Counted from the stretch's first letter, positions 31,772 through 40,428 are shown. The stretch is 64,000 nt of DNA from Deltaproteobacteria bacterium (GCA_020632715.1 JACKFA010000003.1:992001-1056000), one strand, 5' to 3'. A program made the numbers and translations. Notes: a model not told the origin generated them from the sequence alone.

Positions 31772-32658
31772 CGGGACACCCCCGTCGCGTCCTTCAGGGT
31801 GCGGAGATAGTAGAGGAGCTCGAAGAGCTCTTCGTTCGTGAGGACGCCCGCGTAGGAGGGCATCGGCGAGCGCCCGGCGACGGCGTAGCCCGCGACGACG
31901 CGCGCGGAGGGCTCGAGCACGCTCTCGCGGAGGTAGGCCTCGTCCGCGACGAGGGCCGCGCCGTCCTCGAAGACGCGCCGGCGCCCGACGAGCCCCTCGA
32001 GCGGCGGGGCGGGCTTGTTCGCGTGCGTGTCGTGGCAGGTCGCGCAGTCGTGGCGCGCGAAGACCTCGCGCCCGGCGGCCGCGAGCGGCATCTCGCCGGG
32101 CTCGCGGTGCTCGAGCCAGGCGTCGTACGCCTCGGCCGGCATCGCGACGATCTGCCCGACCATCCGGCTGTGCTCGCCGCCGCAGTACTCGGCGCACGCG
32201 AAGGGGTAGGTCCCGGGGGTGGTCGCCTCGAACCAGAGGGTGGTGGTGCGGCCGGGGAGCGCGTCCTGCTTCACGCGGAAGGCGGGCACGTAGAAGCTGT
32301 GGATGACGTCCTCCGAGGTGAGCGAGAGGCGCACGACGCGCCCGACCGGGACGTGGAGGACCGCGATCTCGCGGCGCCCGCCGCCGTGCTGGAACTTCCA
32401 CATCCACTGCTTGCCGACGACGAGCACGTCCTCGACGTCGCGCCCCGCGGGGACGTGCTGCCGCTCGGCGAAGCCGGCCGCCCCGAGCGCGAAGATCCCG
32501 CCGAAGACGACGGTCGTGGCGATCGTCCAGCCGACCTCGAGGCGCGTCGAGCCGGGGACGTCGCGGCCGGTCTCGTTGACGCCCGGGCGGTAGCGATAGC
32601 GCCAGACGAAGTAGCCCATGGTCGCGAAGACGCCGAGCGTCGCGAGCCCGACGACCAC
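31768..32658 (-). CDS. coxB: Cytochrome c oxidase subunit II fused to cytochrome c (caa3)
   Basis: Electron-entry subunit, 296 residues as read. The CuA site is intact: His120 (VIHSFYVPAF) and the cluster C155-x3-C159-x3-H163-x2-M166 (CAEYCGGEHSRM). A fused cytochrome c domain follows with CATCH at 205-209 and a Met ligand in SPMPSY, so this is a caa3-type oxidase. The start is a problem. GTG 32658 lies inside the first membrane helix, and the in-frame upstream codons (HHAFLGAPAASTGAEHVDTIFVIVI) clearly belong to the protein but end at a stop with no start codon. ATG 32752, which overlaps the upstream frame as ATGA, is one frame away. A one-base indel in the C-rich stretch near 32,730 would join them. 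Confidence 0.9.
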   Translation of the reverse strand: MVVGLATLGVFATMGYFVWRYRYRPGVNETGRDVPGSTRLEVGWTIATTVVFGGIFALGAAGFAERQHVPAGRDVEDVLVVGKQWMWKFQHGGGRREIAVLHVPVGRVVRLSLTSEDVIHSFYVPAFRVKQDALPGRTTTLWFEATTPGTYPFACAEYCGGEHSRMVGQIVAMPAEAYDAWLEHREPGEMPLAAAGREVFARHDCATCHDTHANKPAPPLEGLVGRRRVFEDGAALVADEAYLRESVLEPSARVVAGYAVAGRSPMPSYAGVLTNEELFELLYYLRTLKDATGVSR

Positions 32659-32944
32659 GATGACGATGACGAAGATGGTGTCGACGTGCTCGGCGCCGGT
32701 CGAGGCGGCCGGGGCGCCGAGGAACGCGTGGTGACGGGGGCGAGGGGGTCATGGCGCGCCCTCCCGCCCGCGCGGGCGGCGGCGGCGGCGGCGTGGCCCG
32801 CGGCCTGCGACGCGAGCCAGAGCGCGCGGGCCCGGGCGAGCGGGATCCGCGCGACGCGGCGGTCGGCGTCGAGCCAGCCCAGCTCGTGGCGCGGGCCTCC
32901 CAGCCGGCCTCGGCGGCGCGCGCGCTGGCCGCGGAGCTCGGCGG

Positions 32945-33148
32945 TCAGCAGCGGCGCGAAGCGCCGCCAGGCGCCGTCTCGAGGTGGACGGACGGCGGCG
33001 GCGCCTCGGCGTCGGGGGCGAGGCCCCAGGCGATGACGGCGCCGACGGCGATCCCGAAGGCGATGAGGCCCACGACGACGGCCGCGCCGATGCCGACGCC
33101 GCGGCGGCCGCCGGCCTCGTCGGTGGGCTCGTAGCGGCGCTCAGCCAC
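32945..33148 (-). CDS. Small single-helix membrane protein between actF and coxB (probably frameshifted)
   Basis: As read it is 67 residues: a polar N-terminus (VAERRYEPTDEAGGRR), one membrane helix (GIGAAVVVGLIAFGIAVGAVIAWGLA), then a short tail. After about 32,960 the neighbouring frame continues with sense: 'FAPLLTAELRGQ', then 'HELGWLDADRRVARIPLARARALWLA'. This matches the ending 'GWVD...GVVRIPIDRAM' that I recall for small membrane proteins in act/cox operons of other phyla. So the true protein is probably about 130 residues and ends near 32749. It starts at GTG 33148, overlapping the ActF stop by eight bases. Its job is unknown; assembly of the complex III-oxidase supercomplex is a guess from position. 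Confidence 0.65.
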   Translation of the reverse strand: MAERRYEPTDEAGGRRGVGIGAAVVVGLIAFGIAVGAVIAWGLAPDAEAPPPSVHLETAPGGASRRC

Positions 33149-34310
33149 GGGTCACCTCGGGGCCGGGGAGCGAGGCGGCGTCGAGCTCGGCGGCCACGAC
33201 CGTGCGGGGGAGGAGCTCGGGCGCGCGCCGGAGCGAGGCGAGGACGGCCGTGACGAAGACGGCGCCGAGGGCGAGCGGGGCGACGGCGTCGAGCCAGGTG
33301 AAGCCCGGCGCGGGGCCGCCGGCCCAGCGGCCCCGGGAGGGGAGCACGAACCAGGCGACCTCGACCGCGTGGAGCACGAGCACGAGCGCCGCGACGCCGG
33401 CGAGGCGCGCGGGGCGGCGCTTCACGACGCGGAAGAGGAGGAGGAGGAAGGGCGCGGCGAAGTGGAGCGCGATGAGGGCCCACGAGACGCCGTTCCAGAG
33501 CCCCTCGGAGCGCTCGAGGTACCAGCCCGACTGCCGCGGGATGTCGGCGGCCCAGACGAGCAGCATCTGCGTGAAGGCGATGTACGCCCAGAGCATGACG
33601 GCGGCGAGGAGCACGTTGCCGAGGTCGTGGGCGCGGTCGGCCTCGACCGGCGGGCGCGCGCGGCGCCCGAGCCAGGCCGCGAGCACCAGCACGAACGCGA
33701 GCCCGGCGGCACCATGGCCGGTCGCGAGCGCGAGCCCGAAGGCGCTCGTCGACATCGAGGGCTCGAGGGAGAGCACCCAGTCGACGCCGCCGGTCGTGAT
33801 GCCGAGGAAGTAGGCGATGAGGGTCGCCGCGGCGAGGCCGGGGCGGAGGCGCGACGGGTCGCGCGTGAGCAGCCAGGCGAGCACGCTCCAGAGGACGAGC
33901 GCGGCGGCGGACCGGAGGAGGAACGGGGTCGCCGCGAGGTAGGCCGCCTTGTGGACGCGCAGGGGGTCGCTCGCCATGAAGGCGTCGTCGGTCCACGGGT
34001 AGACGTGGGCGAGGCCGAGCGCGAGCGGCACGAACGCGACGGCGAGGAGCGGGGTCGTGCGCGCGACCGCCTCGAGGAGCGGCCGCACCGAGCGCCCCCA
34101 GCGGCCGTGGACGAGGTGGTGGACGCAGAGGATCGCGAGCCCGCCGAGGGCGACGCCGAGCCAGAGGAGCCAGGCCATGAGCCAGGCGTTGAAGAAGGCG
34201 GACGGCGCCAGGACCGCGCCGACGGCCGTCGCGATCGCGAGGACCGCGGCGGCGACGAGGCCCGCGCGCAGCGGACCGCGGAGAACCCGCGCCGGCGTGC
34301 CTCCGCTCAT
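33141..34310 (-). CDS. actF: Alternative complex III subunit ActF
   Basis: A 389-residue membrane protein with about ten helices, related to ActC/NrfD-type quinol subunits. Typical segments include 'FNAWLMAWLLWLGVALGGLAILCVHHLVHGRWG', 'YPWTDDAFMASDPLRVHKAAYL', 'GGVDWVLSLEPSMSTSAFG' and 'YIAFTQMLLVWAADIPRQSGWYLER'. The last two are strongly conserved in ActF. In alternative complex III it is one of the two large membrane subunits and may contribute to proton handling. ATG 34310 overlaps the actE stop by four bases. Confidence 0.92.
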   Translation of the reverse strand: MSGGTPARVLRGPLRAGLVAAAVLAIATAVGAVLAPSAFFNAWLMAWLLWLGVALGGLAILCVHHLVHGRWGRSVRPLLEAVARTTPLLAVAFVPLALGLAHVYPWTDDAFMASDPLRVHKAAYLAATPFLLRSAAALVLWSVLAWLLTRDPSRLRPGLAAATLIAYFLGITTGGVDWVLSLEPSMSTSAFGLALATGHGAAGLAFVLVLAAWLGRRARPPVEADRAHDLGNVLLAAVMLWAYIAFTQMLLVWAADIPRQSGWYLERSEGLWNGVSWALIALHFAAPFLLLLFRVVKRRPARLAGVAALVLVLHAVEVAWFVLPSRGRWAGGPAPGFTWLDAVAPLALGAVFVTAVLASLRRAPELLPRTVVAAELDAASLPGPEVTRG

Positions 34311-34903
34311 GGCGCGCCTCCGGCCCCGGCGGCGTCGAGGTGGGCGAGGTCGGCGGCGGAGAGCGCGGCGGCGTCGGCGTGCTGGCTCAGCTGGAGCACG
34401 CGCACCCAGGCGACGACCCGCCAGCGGTCGGGGGCCGCGATCATCTCGTAGTCCGGCATGTTGGCGCGGCCGTGGGCGATCACGTCGACGAGGTCGCCGA
34501 CCGGCGCCTCGCGGACGCGCGCGAGGGTGAGCGGCGGCGGCGCGGGGTAGCCGCGGCGGACGGCCATCCCGTCGCCGAGCCCGAGGCGCCCGTGGCAGGG
34601 GACGCAGTAGACGCCGAAGAGGGCCTCGCCGCGCGCGAGATCGGCCTCCCCGACGGCCATGGGGAAGCCCGTGAGCGGCTCGCCTGCGGGCCCCTCCCCC
34701 GCCGCGAGCGCGCGGTCGAGGAGCGCCCCGCGCGGCACGGTGCCGACGGGCTCCGCGCGGGCCCCGGGTCCGTCGCCGAAGAACGCGGCGGCCTCGAGCG
34801 GCTCGACCTTCGCCTGGTCGCGCATCTCCTGGCTGCACGCCGGGGCGGCGAGCGCGGCGAACAGCAAGAGGACGACGGCGGCGCCGAGCTCAGCGGGGCA
34901 CAT
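34307..34903 (-). CDS. actE: Alternative complex III monoheme cytochrome c, ActE
   Basis: A 198-residue lipoprotein cytochrome c. The signal peptide carries lipobox LAAPAC (about residue 23), the heme motif is CVPCH near residue 110, and the axial Met is in 'RANMPDYEM'. The early segment 'MRDQAKVEPLEAAAFFGDG..ARAEPVGTVPRG' is typical of ActE. It should carry electrons from ActA/ActB on the outer face to the caa3 oxidase. Its ATG overlaps the actD 3' end by 14 bases. Confidence 0.93.
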   Translation of the reverse strand: MCPAELGAAVVLLLFAALAAPACSQEMRDQAKVEPLEAAAFFGDGPGARAEPVGTVPRGALLDRALAAGEGPAGEPLTGFPMAVGEADLARGEALFGVYCVPCHGRLGLGDGMAVRRGYPAPPPLTLARVREAPVGDLVDVIAHGRANMPDYEMIAAPDRWRVVAWVRVLQLSQHADAAALSAADLAHLDAAGAGGAP

Positions 34904-35432
34904 CGTGCACCTCCAGCGCGCCGAGGGTGACGAGGAGCGCGCGCGTCTCCGCCGGGTGGAACCCGGGGTCGTCGGCGCGCACGACGAGGAAGAACCGGTC
35001 CTGGCTCGCGCGGGCGAAGGCCGGGACCTCGAAGACCGGGTGCCACGGCTCGGGCAGGTGGCTCCGCCAGAGCACCGCGAAGAACGTGCCGAGGGCGGCG
35101 CCGAGGATGGTGAGCTCGAAGGTCGGCACGAGGAACGCGGGGATGGCGGAGGCGTGGCGTCCGCCGACGTTCAGCGTCCAGTCGATGGCCTGCGCCCAGA
35201 TCTGGAAGGTCAGGATCCCGAGCCCGCCGAAGAGGCCGCCGAGGAAGGTGACGACGGGGATCCGCGAGCGGAAGCCGAGCGCCTCGGCGAGCCCCTCGAC
35301 GTGGAGGGGGCTGTAGGCGTCGAGCGCGACGTAGCCGCGCTCGCGGACGCCCCGGGCGGCGGCGACGACGGCCTCGCCGGTGTCGAACTCGGCCATGAGG
35401 TCGTAGGACTCGGCGGCGACGCGCTCCGTCAC
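34890..35432 (-). CDS. actD: Alternative complex III subunit ActD (DUF3341)
   Basis: A 180-residue protein of the DUF3341 family. A cytoplasmic N-terminal domain ('LMAEFDTGEAVVAAARGVRERGYVALDAYSPLHVEGLAEALGF') is followed by two membrane helices ('VTFLGGLFGGLGILTFQIWAQ', 'FLVPTFELTILGAALGTFFAVLW') and a short ferredoxin-like tail ('DRFFLVVRADDPGF'). It is a structural subunit of alternative complex III. The GTG start at 35432 overlaps the actC stop as GTGA; Met12 is a possible later start. Confidence 0.92.
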   Translation of the reverse strand: MTERVAAESYDLMAEFDTGEAVVAAARGVRERGYVALDAYSPLHVEGLAEALGFRSRIPVVTFLGGLFGGLGILTFQIWAQAIDWTLNVGGRHASAIPAFLVPTFELTILGAALGTFFAVLWRSHLPEPWHPVFEVPAFARASQDRFFLVVRADDPGFHPAETRALLVTLGALEVHDVPR

Positions 35433-36835
35433 GGCGTCACCTCCGGGCCAGCGGGCGGGGGCGGCGGCCGGAGCGCCCGGCGCGGCGGCACCATCTCGCG
35501 CAGCTCCGCCATCGCGACCGCCGGCACGAAGCGGACGAAGAGGAGCATCAGGAAGCCGAAGAAGGCGAGCGTCCCGAGGAAGGTCGACCAGTCCCAGAAG
35601 GTCGCCGTGTACTCGCCCTTCGTCGACGGCAGGAACCCGTGCTCGAGCGAGCCGATGACGATGAGGTAGCGCTCGAGCCACATCCCGACGTTGATGAGGA
35701 GGGTCAGCACGAAGAGCGGCACGACGCTCCGCCGGACGCGCCGCGACCAGAGGAACATGGCGCTCCCGACGTTGAGCGTGACGACCGTCCAGAAGAGCGG
35801 CGCCGAGTGCCCCGCGAGGTGGCTGTGGACGAGCGAGAGCTCGCTCGGATCGCCGCTGTACCAGCCGAAGAAGATCTCGCTCGCGTAGCCGTAGGCGACG
35901 ATGAGCCCGGAGGCGAGCATGAGCTTCGCGGCGGCGTCGAGGTGGTCGTCGGTGATGACGTCGGTCAGGCGCAGCCAGCGGCGCGCGGGGATGACGAGCG
36001 TCAGCACCATCGCGAAGCCCGAGTAGATGGCGCCCGCCACGAAGTACGGCGGGAACATCGTCATGTGCCAGCCGGGGAGCTGCGCCACGGCGAAGTCGAA
36101 GGAGACGACCGTGTGCACCGACACGACGAGCGGCGTCGCGAGCCCGCCGAGCATGAGGTAGCCGCGCTGGTGGCGCGCCCAGTGGCGCGCGTCGCCGCGC
36201 CAGCCGAGCGCGAAGACGCCGTAGACCTTCGCCTTGAGGCCGGTCGCGCGGTCGCGCATCGTCGCGAGATCGGGGATGAGCCCGAGGTACCAGAAGAGGA
36301 GCGACACCGTCAGATACGTGCTGATCGCGAAGAGGTCCCAGACGAGCGGGCTCCCGAACTGCGGCCAGGCGCCGTAGGTGCTCGGGTACGGCACGAGCCA
36401 GTAGAAGTGCTCGGGGCGGCCGAGGTGGAGGATCGGGTAGAGCCCGGCGCAGGCGACCGCGAAGAGGGTCATCGCCTCGGCGAAGCGGTTGATGGAGCGG
36501 CGCCAGGGCTGCTTGGCGAGCAGGAGCACCGCGCTGATGAGGGTCCCCGCGTGGCCGATGCCGATCCACCAGACGAAGCTCGCGATGGCGATGCCCCAGG
36601 CCACCGGGATCTCGATGCCCCAGATCCCGACGTACTCGCTGAAGAGCCAGAGCACGCTCACGAAGAGGACGCCGACGCCCGCGAAGGTGACGAGCAGCAT
36701 GAGGAGCCAGCTCTTGCGCGTGCGCGCGGGCGCCACGGCGCCGGCGACGAGGTCGGTGACCGACCCCATGTCGTGACCGCCGCGGACCCAGCGCGCGTCG
36801 TCGTCGCGCGGGAGATCGTCGCGCGCGGCGCTCAC
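35429..36835 (-). CDS. actC: Alternative complex III quinol-binding membrane subunit ActC (NrfD/PsrC family)
   Basis: A 468-residue integral membrane protein with about ten helices, of the NrfD/PsrC family. 'FVWWIGIGHAGTLISAVLLLAKQPWR' and 'HLGRPEHFYWLVPYPSTYGAWPQFGSPLVWD' are classic ActC segments, and 'TVVSFDFAVAQLPGWHMTMFPPYFVAGAIYSG' is another. It oxidises menaquinol or ubiquinol near the outer face and passes electrons to the Fe-S clusters of ActB. The start GTG 36835 overlaps the actB stop as GTGA. Confidence 0.95.
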   Translation of the reverse strand: MSAARDDLPRDDDARWVRGGHDMGSVTDLVAGAVAPARTRKSWLLMLLVTFAGVGVLFVSVLWLFSEYVGIWGIEIPVAWGIAIASFVWWIGIGHAGTLISAVLLLAKQPWRRSINRFAEAMTLFAVACAGLYPILHLGRPEHFYWLVPYPSTYGAWPQFGSPLVWDLFAISTYLTVSLLFWYLGLIPDLATMRDRATGLKAKVYGVFALGWRGDARHWARHQRGYLMLGGLATPLVVSVHTVVSFDFAVAQLPGWHMTMFPPYFVAGAIYSGFAMVLTLVIPARRWLRLTDVITDDHLDAAAKLMLASGLIVAYGYASEIFFGWYSGDPSELSLVHSHLAGHSAPLFWTVVTLNVGSAMFLWSRRVRRSVVPLFVLTLLINVGMWLERYLIVIGSLEHGFLPSTKGEYTATFWDWSTFLGTLAFFGFLMLLFVRFVPAVAMAELREMVPPRRALRPPPPPAGPEVTP

Positions 36836-39651
36836 GTCGGCTCCTCGTCGCCCGCCGGGAGCGCCTCGGACGGGTGCGCGAGGCGGCCGAGGTAGGTCGT
36901 GCGCGGGCGCGTCCCGAGCTCGTGGAGGAGCGCGTAGCTGCGCGCGTCGGCGCGCGACCTGGTGACGGCGGCGTCGGGGTCGGCGAGGTCGCCGAAGACG
37001 ATGGCGTCGGCGGGGCAGGCGACCTGGCAGGCGGTCTTCACGGCGCCGTCGGCGACGGGGGTGTCCTGGCCGGGGCGCACGCGCGAGCCCGCGCGGATCC
37101 GCTGCACGCAGTAGGTGCACTTCTCCATGACGCCGCGGGTCCGGACGGTGACGTCGGGGTTCCGCCCGAGGGCGACGACGGCGGCCGGGTCCTCGTAGCG
37201 GAAGAAGTTGAAGCGGCGCACCTTGTAGGGGCAGTTGTTCGAGCAGTAGCGCGTCCCGACGCAGCGGTTGTAGACCATGTCGTTGAGGCCGTCGGTCGCG
37301 TGCTGCGTGGCGCCCGTCGGGCAGACGACCTCGCACGGGGCGTGCTCGCACTGCATGCAGGGCACGGGCTGGAAGCGCCAGCGGCCGTCGTCGGCGCGGT
37401 AGGTGTCGACGCGGAGCCAGTGCATCGTGCGGCCGCGCGCGGCCTCCTCGGGGCCGACCGTGAAGACGTTGTTCTCCGACTGGCAGGCGACGACGCAGGC
37501 GTTGCAGCCGACGCACGCGTTGAGGTCGATGCTCATGCCCCAGCTCGGGCTCCGTCGTGGCCGCTCCTCGTAGAGCGTCGGCTGCGGCTCGTCGGGGGCG
37601 TGCGGCGGGCCCTCGGGGAAGAAGGCGGCGCGGCCACGCTCGGCGACCGCGCGGCGGGTGGCCTCGCGCGCCGGCGGGACCTCGCCGAGCTCCGTGTGCG
37701 CCTGCGTGAGGATGGGCCGCCCGCGCTCGCCGGTCGGGGTGAGCGTGACGTCGCTCGCGACCCAGAGGGCGTCCGTCGTGCGGAGGGCGTACGCGTCGGC
37801 GCCGATGCCGGCGCCCGCGCCGCCCGAGCGGCGCCCGAGGCCGAGGTGGAGCGTCACCTGCCCGTCGGGGACGCCCGGGAGCACATAGACCACGGCCTCC
37901 ACGCGGCGCGCGCCGCGCGCGATCGCGACGAGGTCGCCGTGGGCGAGGCCGTGGGCGACGGCGGTCTCCGGGGAGAGGAAGGCGGCGTTGCCCCAGACCT
38001 GGCGCGTGATGGGGCGCGGCAGCTCGAGGAGCCAGGGGTGGTGCCCGAAGCGCCCGTCCCAGGCGGTCGGATCGGGGCGGAAGGCGAGGACGAGCGGGGC
38101 CGCGAGCGGCCTCGGGGCCCGGCCGGGCGCGGCGGCCTCCGCGGGCGGCGGCGGCACGAGCCCCGCGGGCGGGCGCACGACGCCGGCCTCGATGACCGCG
38201 TCCCAGCCGCCCGGGGCCACACCGGCCGCGCCGAGCGCGCGCTCGACGAGGTCCCGGCCGCGCGCCACGTCGCCGGAGAGGGCCGTGAGCACCTCGGCGG
38301 CCGTCTGCCCGCCGTAGAGGGGCGTGATCGTCGGCTGCGCGATGACGGTCGAGCCGTCCTCGGCGCGCGCGTCGCCCCACGCCTCGAGCGGGTGCGCGAG
38401 CGGGAGGTGCCAGTCGCAGGCGAGGCCGGTCTCGTCGACGCGCAGCGCGAGGTGCGCGGTGAAGGGCACGCGCGCCAGGGCGCCGGCGACGTCGAGGTCC
38501 GCCGGGCCGTCGTAGACGGGGTTCCCCCCGAGGACGAGCACCGCGCCCACCTCGCCGCGACCGATGGCCGCGACGAGCTCGGCGCGGCCGCCGCCCGGGG
38601 CCGCGAAGGCCGCGGGCGGCGCGTAGCGGGCGGTCTTCCCGACGGCGCCGAGGAGGGCGTTCGCGCGGCGCGCGAGGGCGTGGACGACGGCCGGCTGCTG
38701 CGGGCCGGCCGTGACGAGGCCGGCGGGGCCGGCGGCGCGCAGGTCGGCGACCGCGGCGGCGAGCCCGGGTTCGGCGACCGCCCCGCCGGCGAGGCCGGTC
38801 ACGACGGCCTCGGCGAGGGCCGGCACGGCGTCGACGCGGGCGACGCGCCGGTGATCGGCCATGGCGCCGGTGATCGTCGGGAAGCTCTCGACGGCCCAGA
38901 GGCGCAAGGCGTCGCCCGGGGCGAGGTGGGCGGCGCGCCGCGCGGCGAGCTCGCGCGCGTGGCGGAGGCGGCCCGGCGACCACGCGAGGAGGTCGTCGTC
39001 GAGGGTGAGGACCGCGCGCGCCGCGGCGAGGCTCGGGTCGAGGGCGGCGCCGCCCGCGGCCGGCTCCTCGGGGACGGGCGCCCAGCCGTACCAGCGCGCC
39101 CGCGGGAAGCGGGCGGTGAAGCGGGCGATGGCGTCGGCGAGCGTGCGCGAGGTGGTGGGCGGCGCGAGGAGCGCGACGGCGCCGTCGCCTGCGGCCAGCG
39201 CCGCCGCCGCCGCGCCGTAGAAGGCGCTCCAGGAGCTCGCGGCGCCCCCGCGCCGGACGCCGCTCGAGCGCCCGGGATCGTAGAGGTCGCGGACGAGCGC
39301 CTGCGCGAACGCGTCGCTCGCGCCGCGCGTGGCGGGGTGCTCGGGGTGGCCGTCGACGCGCGTCGGGCGCCCCTCGTGGGTCTCGACGACGAGCGGCGAC
39401 GCGATCGCGCCGGTCGTCGCGACCGCGGTCGCGTAGAAGAGCGGCCGCCCCGGCACGATGTGCTCGGGCATCCGCGCGTACGGCAGGATCCGCTCGGGCG
39501 GATCGCCGCTCGGGCAGCCGGCGAGGCCGGCGGCGGCGAGGGCCGCGGCGGAGCGCTCGAGGAACGCGCGCCGGGTCAGCATGCCGTCGTCGTCGGCGCC
39601 GCCGGGGCTGGGTGGCGGCGCGACGACGGATCGTTCGGGAGGGTCGTTCAT
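36832..39651 (-). CDS. actB: Alternative complex III Fe-S subunit ActB (molybdopterin oxidoreductase-like)
   Basis: A 939-residue protein. The N-terminus has a Tat-like motif (TRRAFLERS, residues about 26-34) and a lipobox-like LAGC. Residues about 50-620 resemble a molybdopterin oxidoreductase catalytic chain that in this family has lost its cofactor. The last 270 residues are a ferredoxin-like Fe-S part with four Cys groups: CVGCNACVVAC, CMQCEHAPCEVVC, CVGTRYCSNNC and CTYCVQRI...CQVACPADA, as expected for one 3Fe-4S and three 4Fe-4S clusters. It takes electrons from ActC to the cytochromes ActA and ActE. ATG 39651 follows the actA stop by one base. Confidence 0.95.
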   Translation of the reverse strand: MNDPPERSVVAPPPSPGGADDDGMLTRRAFLERSAAALAAAGLAGCPSGDPPERILPYARMPEHIVPGRPLFYATAVATTGAIASPLVVETHEGRPTRVDGHPEHPATRGASDAFAQALVRDLYDPGRSSGVRRGGAASSWSAFYGAAAAALAAGDGAVALLAPPTTSRTLADAIARFTARFPRARWYGWAPVPEEPAAGGAALDPSLAAARAVLTLDDDLLAWSPGRLRHARELAARRAAHLAPGDALRLWAVESFPTITGAMADHRRVARVDAVPALAEAVVTGLAGGAVAEPGLAAAVADLRAAGPAGLVTAGPQQPAVVHALARRANALLGAVGKTARYAPPAAFAAPGGGRAELVAAIGRGEVGAVLVLGGNPVYDGPADLDVAGALARVPFTAHLALRVDETGLACDWHLPLAHPLEAWGDARAEDGSTVIAQPTITPLYGGQTAAEVLTALSGDVARGRDLVERALGAAGVAPGGWDAVIEAGVVRPPAGLVPPPPAEAAAPGRAPRPLAAPLVLAFRPDPTAWDGRFGHHPWLLELPRPITRQVWGNAAFLSPETAVAHGLAHGDLVAIARGARRVEAVVYVLPGVPDGQVTLHLGLGRRSGGAGAGIGADAYALRTTDALWVASDVTLTPTGERGRPILTQAHTELGEVPPAREATRRAVAERGRAAFFPEGPPHAPDEPQPTLYEERPRRSPSWGMSIDLNACVGCNACVVACQSENNVFTVGPEEAARGRTMHWLRVDTYRADDGRWRFQPVPCMQCEHAPCEVVCPTGATQHATDGLNDMVYNRCVGTRYCSNNCPYKVRRFNFFRYEDPAAVVALGRNPDVTVRTRGVMEKCTYCVQRIRAGSRVRPGQDTPVADGAVKTACQVACPADAIVFGDLADPDAAVTRSRADARSYALLHELGTRPRTTYLGRLAHPSEALPAGDEEPT

Positions 39652-39652
39652 G

Positions 39653-40306
39653 TCATCGGTGGCACGTGGAGCAGGAGGTGTCGGGCGCGATCCCGCGCTC
39701 GGCGGCGAGGCGGCGCCCGTAGGCGACGGCGTCGCCGCCGGGGGCGGTCCACCCCATCTCGGTGACGGCGTCGGGCGGGCGCAGGTGCGCCCAGGGCGCC
39801 TCGTGGCAGTCGACGCACCACGCCATCGTGAGCGGGGCGCCCTGCGCCATGAGCGGCATCCGGTCGACGCGCCCATGGCAGGTCTCGCACCCGACGCCGG
39901 CCGCGACGTGGGCGCTGTGATCGAAGTAGACGAAGTCGGGGAGGTCGTTCACGCGCTGCCACGCGACGGGCTCGCCCGTCCGGAAGCTGTCGCGGACGGG
40001 CGCGAGGTAGGGCGCGTCCGGATAGAGGTGCGCGTGGCAGTGGAGGCACGTCTCGGACGGCGGGAGCCCGGCGAAGCGCGAGGTCTCGAACGTCGTGTGG
40101 CAGTAGCGGCAGTCGAGCCCCACGCCGGCGACGTGGTGCTCGTGGCTGAACGGCACGGGCTGCTCGAGCACGCGGTCCTCTCCGGTCGCCCATGAGCTCT
40201 GGAAGACGGCCCAGGACGTGGTCGTGTAGATGATGAGGCCTCCGAGCCCGCCCCATAGGATGAGGCGCGCCCAGATATTGGCGTTCTTGGCAAAGGTCTG
40301 AGGCAC
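39653..40306 (-). CDS. actA: Alternative complex III pentaheme cytochrome c, ActA
   Basis: A 217-residue, membrane-anchored multiheme cytochrome. One N-terminal helix (IWARLILWGGLGGLIIYTTTSW) is followed by five CxxCH motifs: CRYCH, CLHCH, CETCH, CVDCH and CSTCH. Other landmarks are 'PVPFSHEHHVAGVGLDCRYCH' and 'VYFDHSAHVAAGVGCETCHG'. It is the first gene of the act operon. The start is GTG 40306, with a modest GGAAG upstream; the long open frame beyond it is not coding-like. A palindrome at 40360-40376 lies in its leader region, and a terminator hairpin separates it from rsgA. Confidence 0.95.
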   Translation of the reverse strand: MPQTFAKNANIWARLILWGGLGGLIIYTTTSWAVFQSSWATGEDRVLEQPVPFSHEHHVAGVGLDCRYCHTTFETSRFAGLPPSETCLHCHAHLYPDAPYLAPVRDSFRTGEPVAWQRVNDLPDFVYFDHSAHVAAGVGCETCHGRVDRMPLMAQGAPLTMAWCVDCHEAPWAHLRPPDAVTEMGWTAPGGDAVAYGRRLAAERGIAPDTSCSTCHR

Positions 40307-40359
40307 GGGGCTTCCGAGTGCGTGCGGTGGACCTTGGGCCGTTGTCGACCCTCGTTTCA

Positions 40360-40376
40360 CCGAACGCAACGTTCGG
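40360..40376. promoter_or_regulatory. Palindrome CCGAACG-CAA-CGTTCGG upstream of actA
   Basis: A perfect 7-base inverted repeat with a 3-base centre. It lies 54 bases before the actA start, between the rsgA terminator and the gene, so it is placed to be an operator for the whole respiratory operon. No convincing -35/-10 pair was found around it. Confidence 0.45.
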
Positions 40377-40381
40377 GGTCC

Positions 40382-40413
40382 AAAGCGAGGACCACGGCGC
40401 CGCCGTGATCCTC
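40382..40413 (-). terminator. Terminator hairpin after rsgA
   Basis: On the minus strand, a 12-base stem GAGGATCACGGC / GCCGTGGTCCTC with a single G-U pair and a 3-base loop (40387-40413) is followed by GCTTT. The T run is short, but the stem is very strong. It separates rsgA from the act operon. Confidence 0.6.
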
Positions 40414-40428
40414 GCCCGCCCCCTGGCC

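Noticed and set aside
29768..31810. Plus-strand frame of 680 codons opposite the oxidase genes
   Set aside because: Antisense shadow of coxC and coxA, which have complete conserved motifs on the minus strand.
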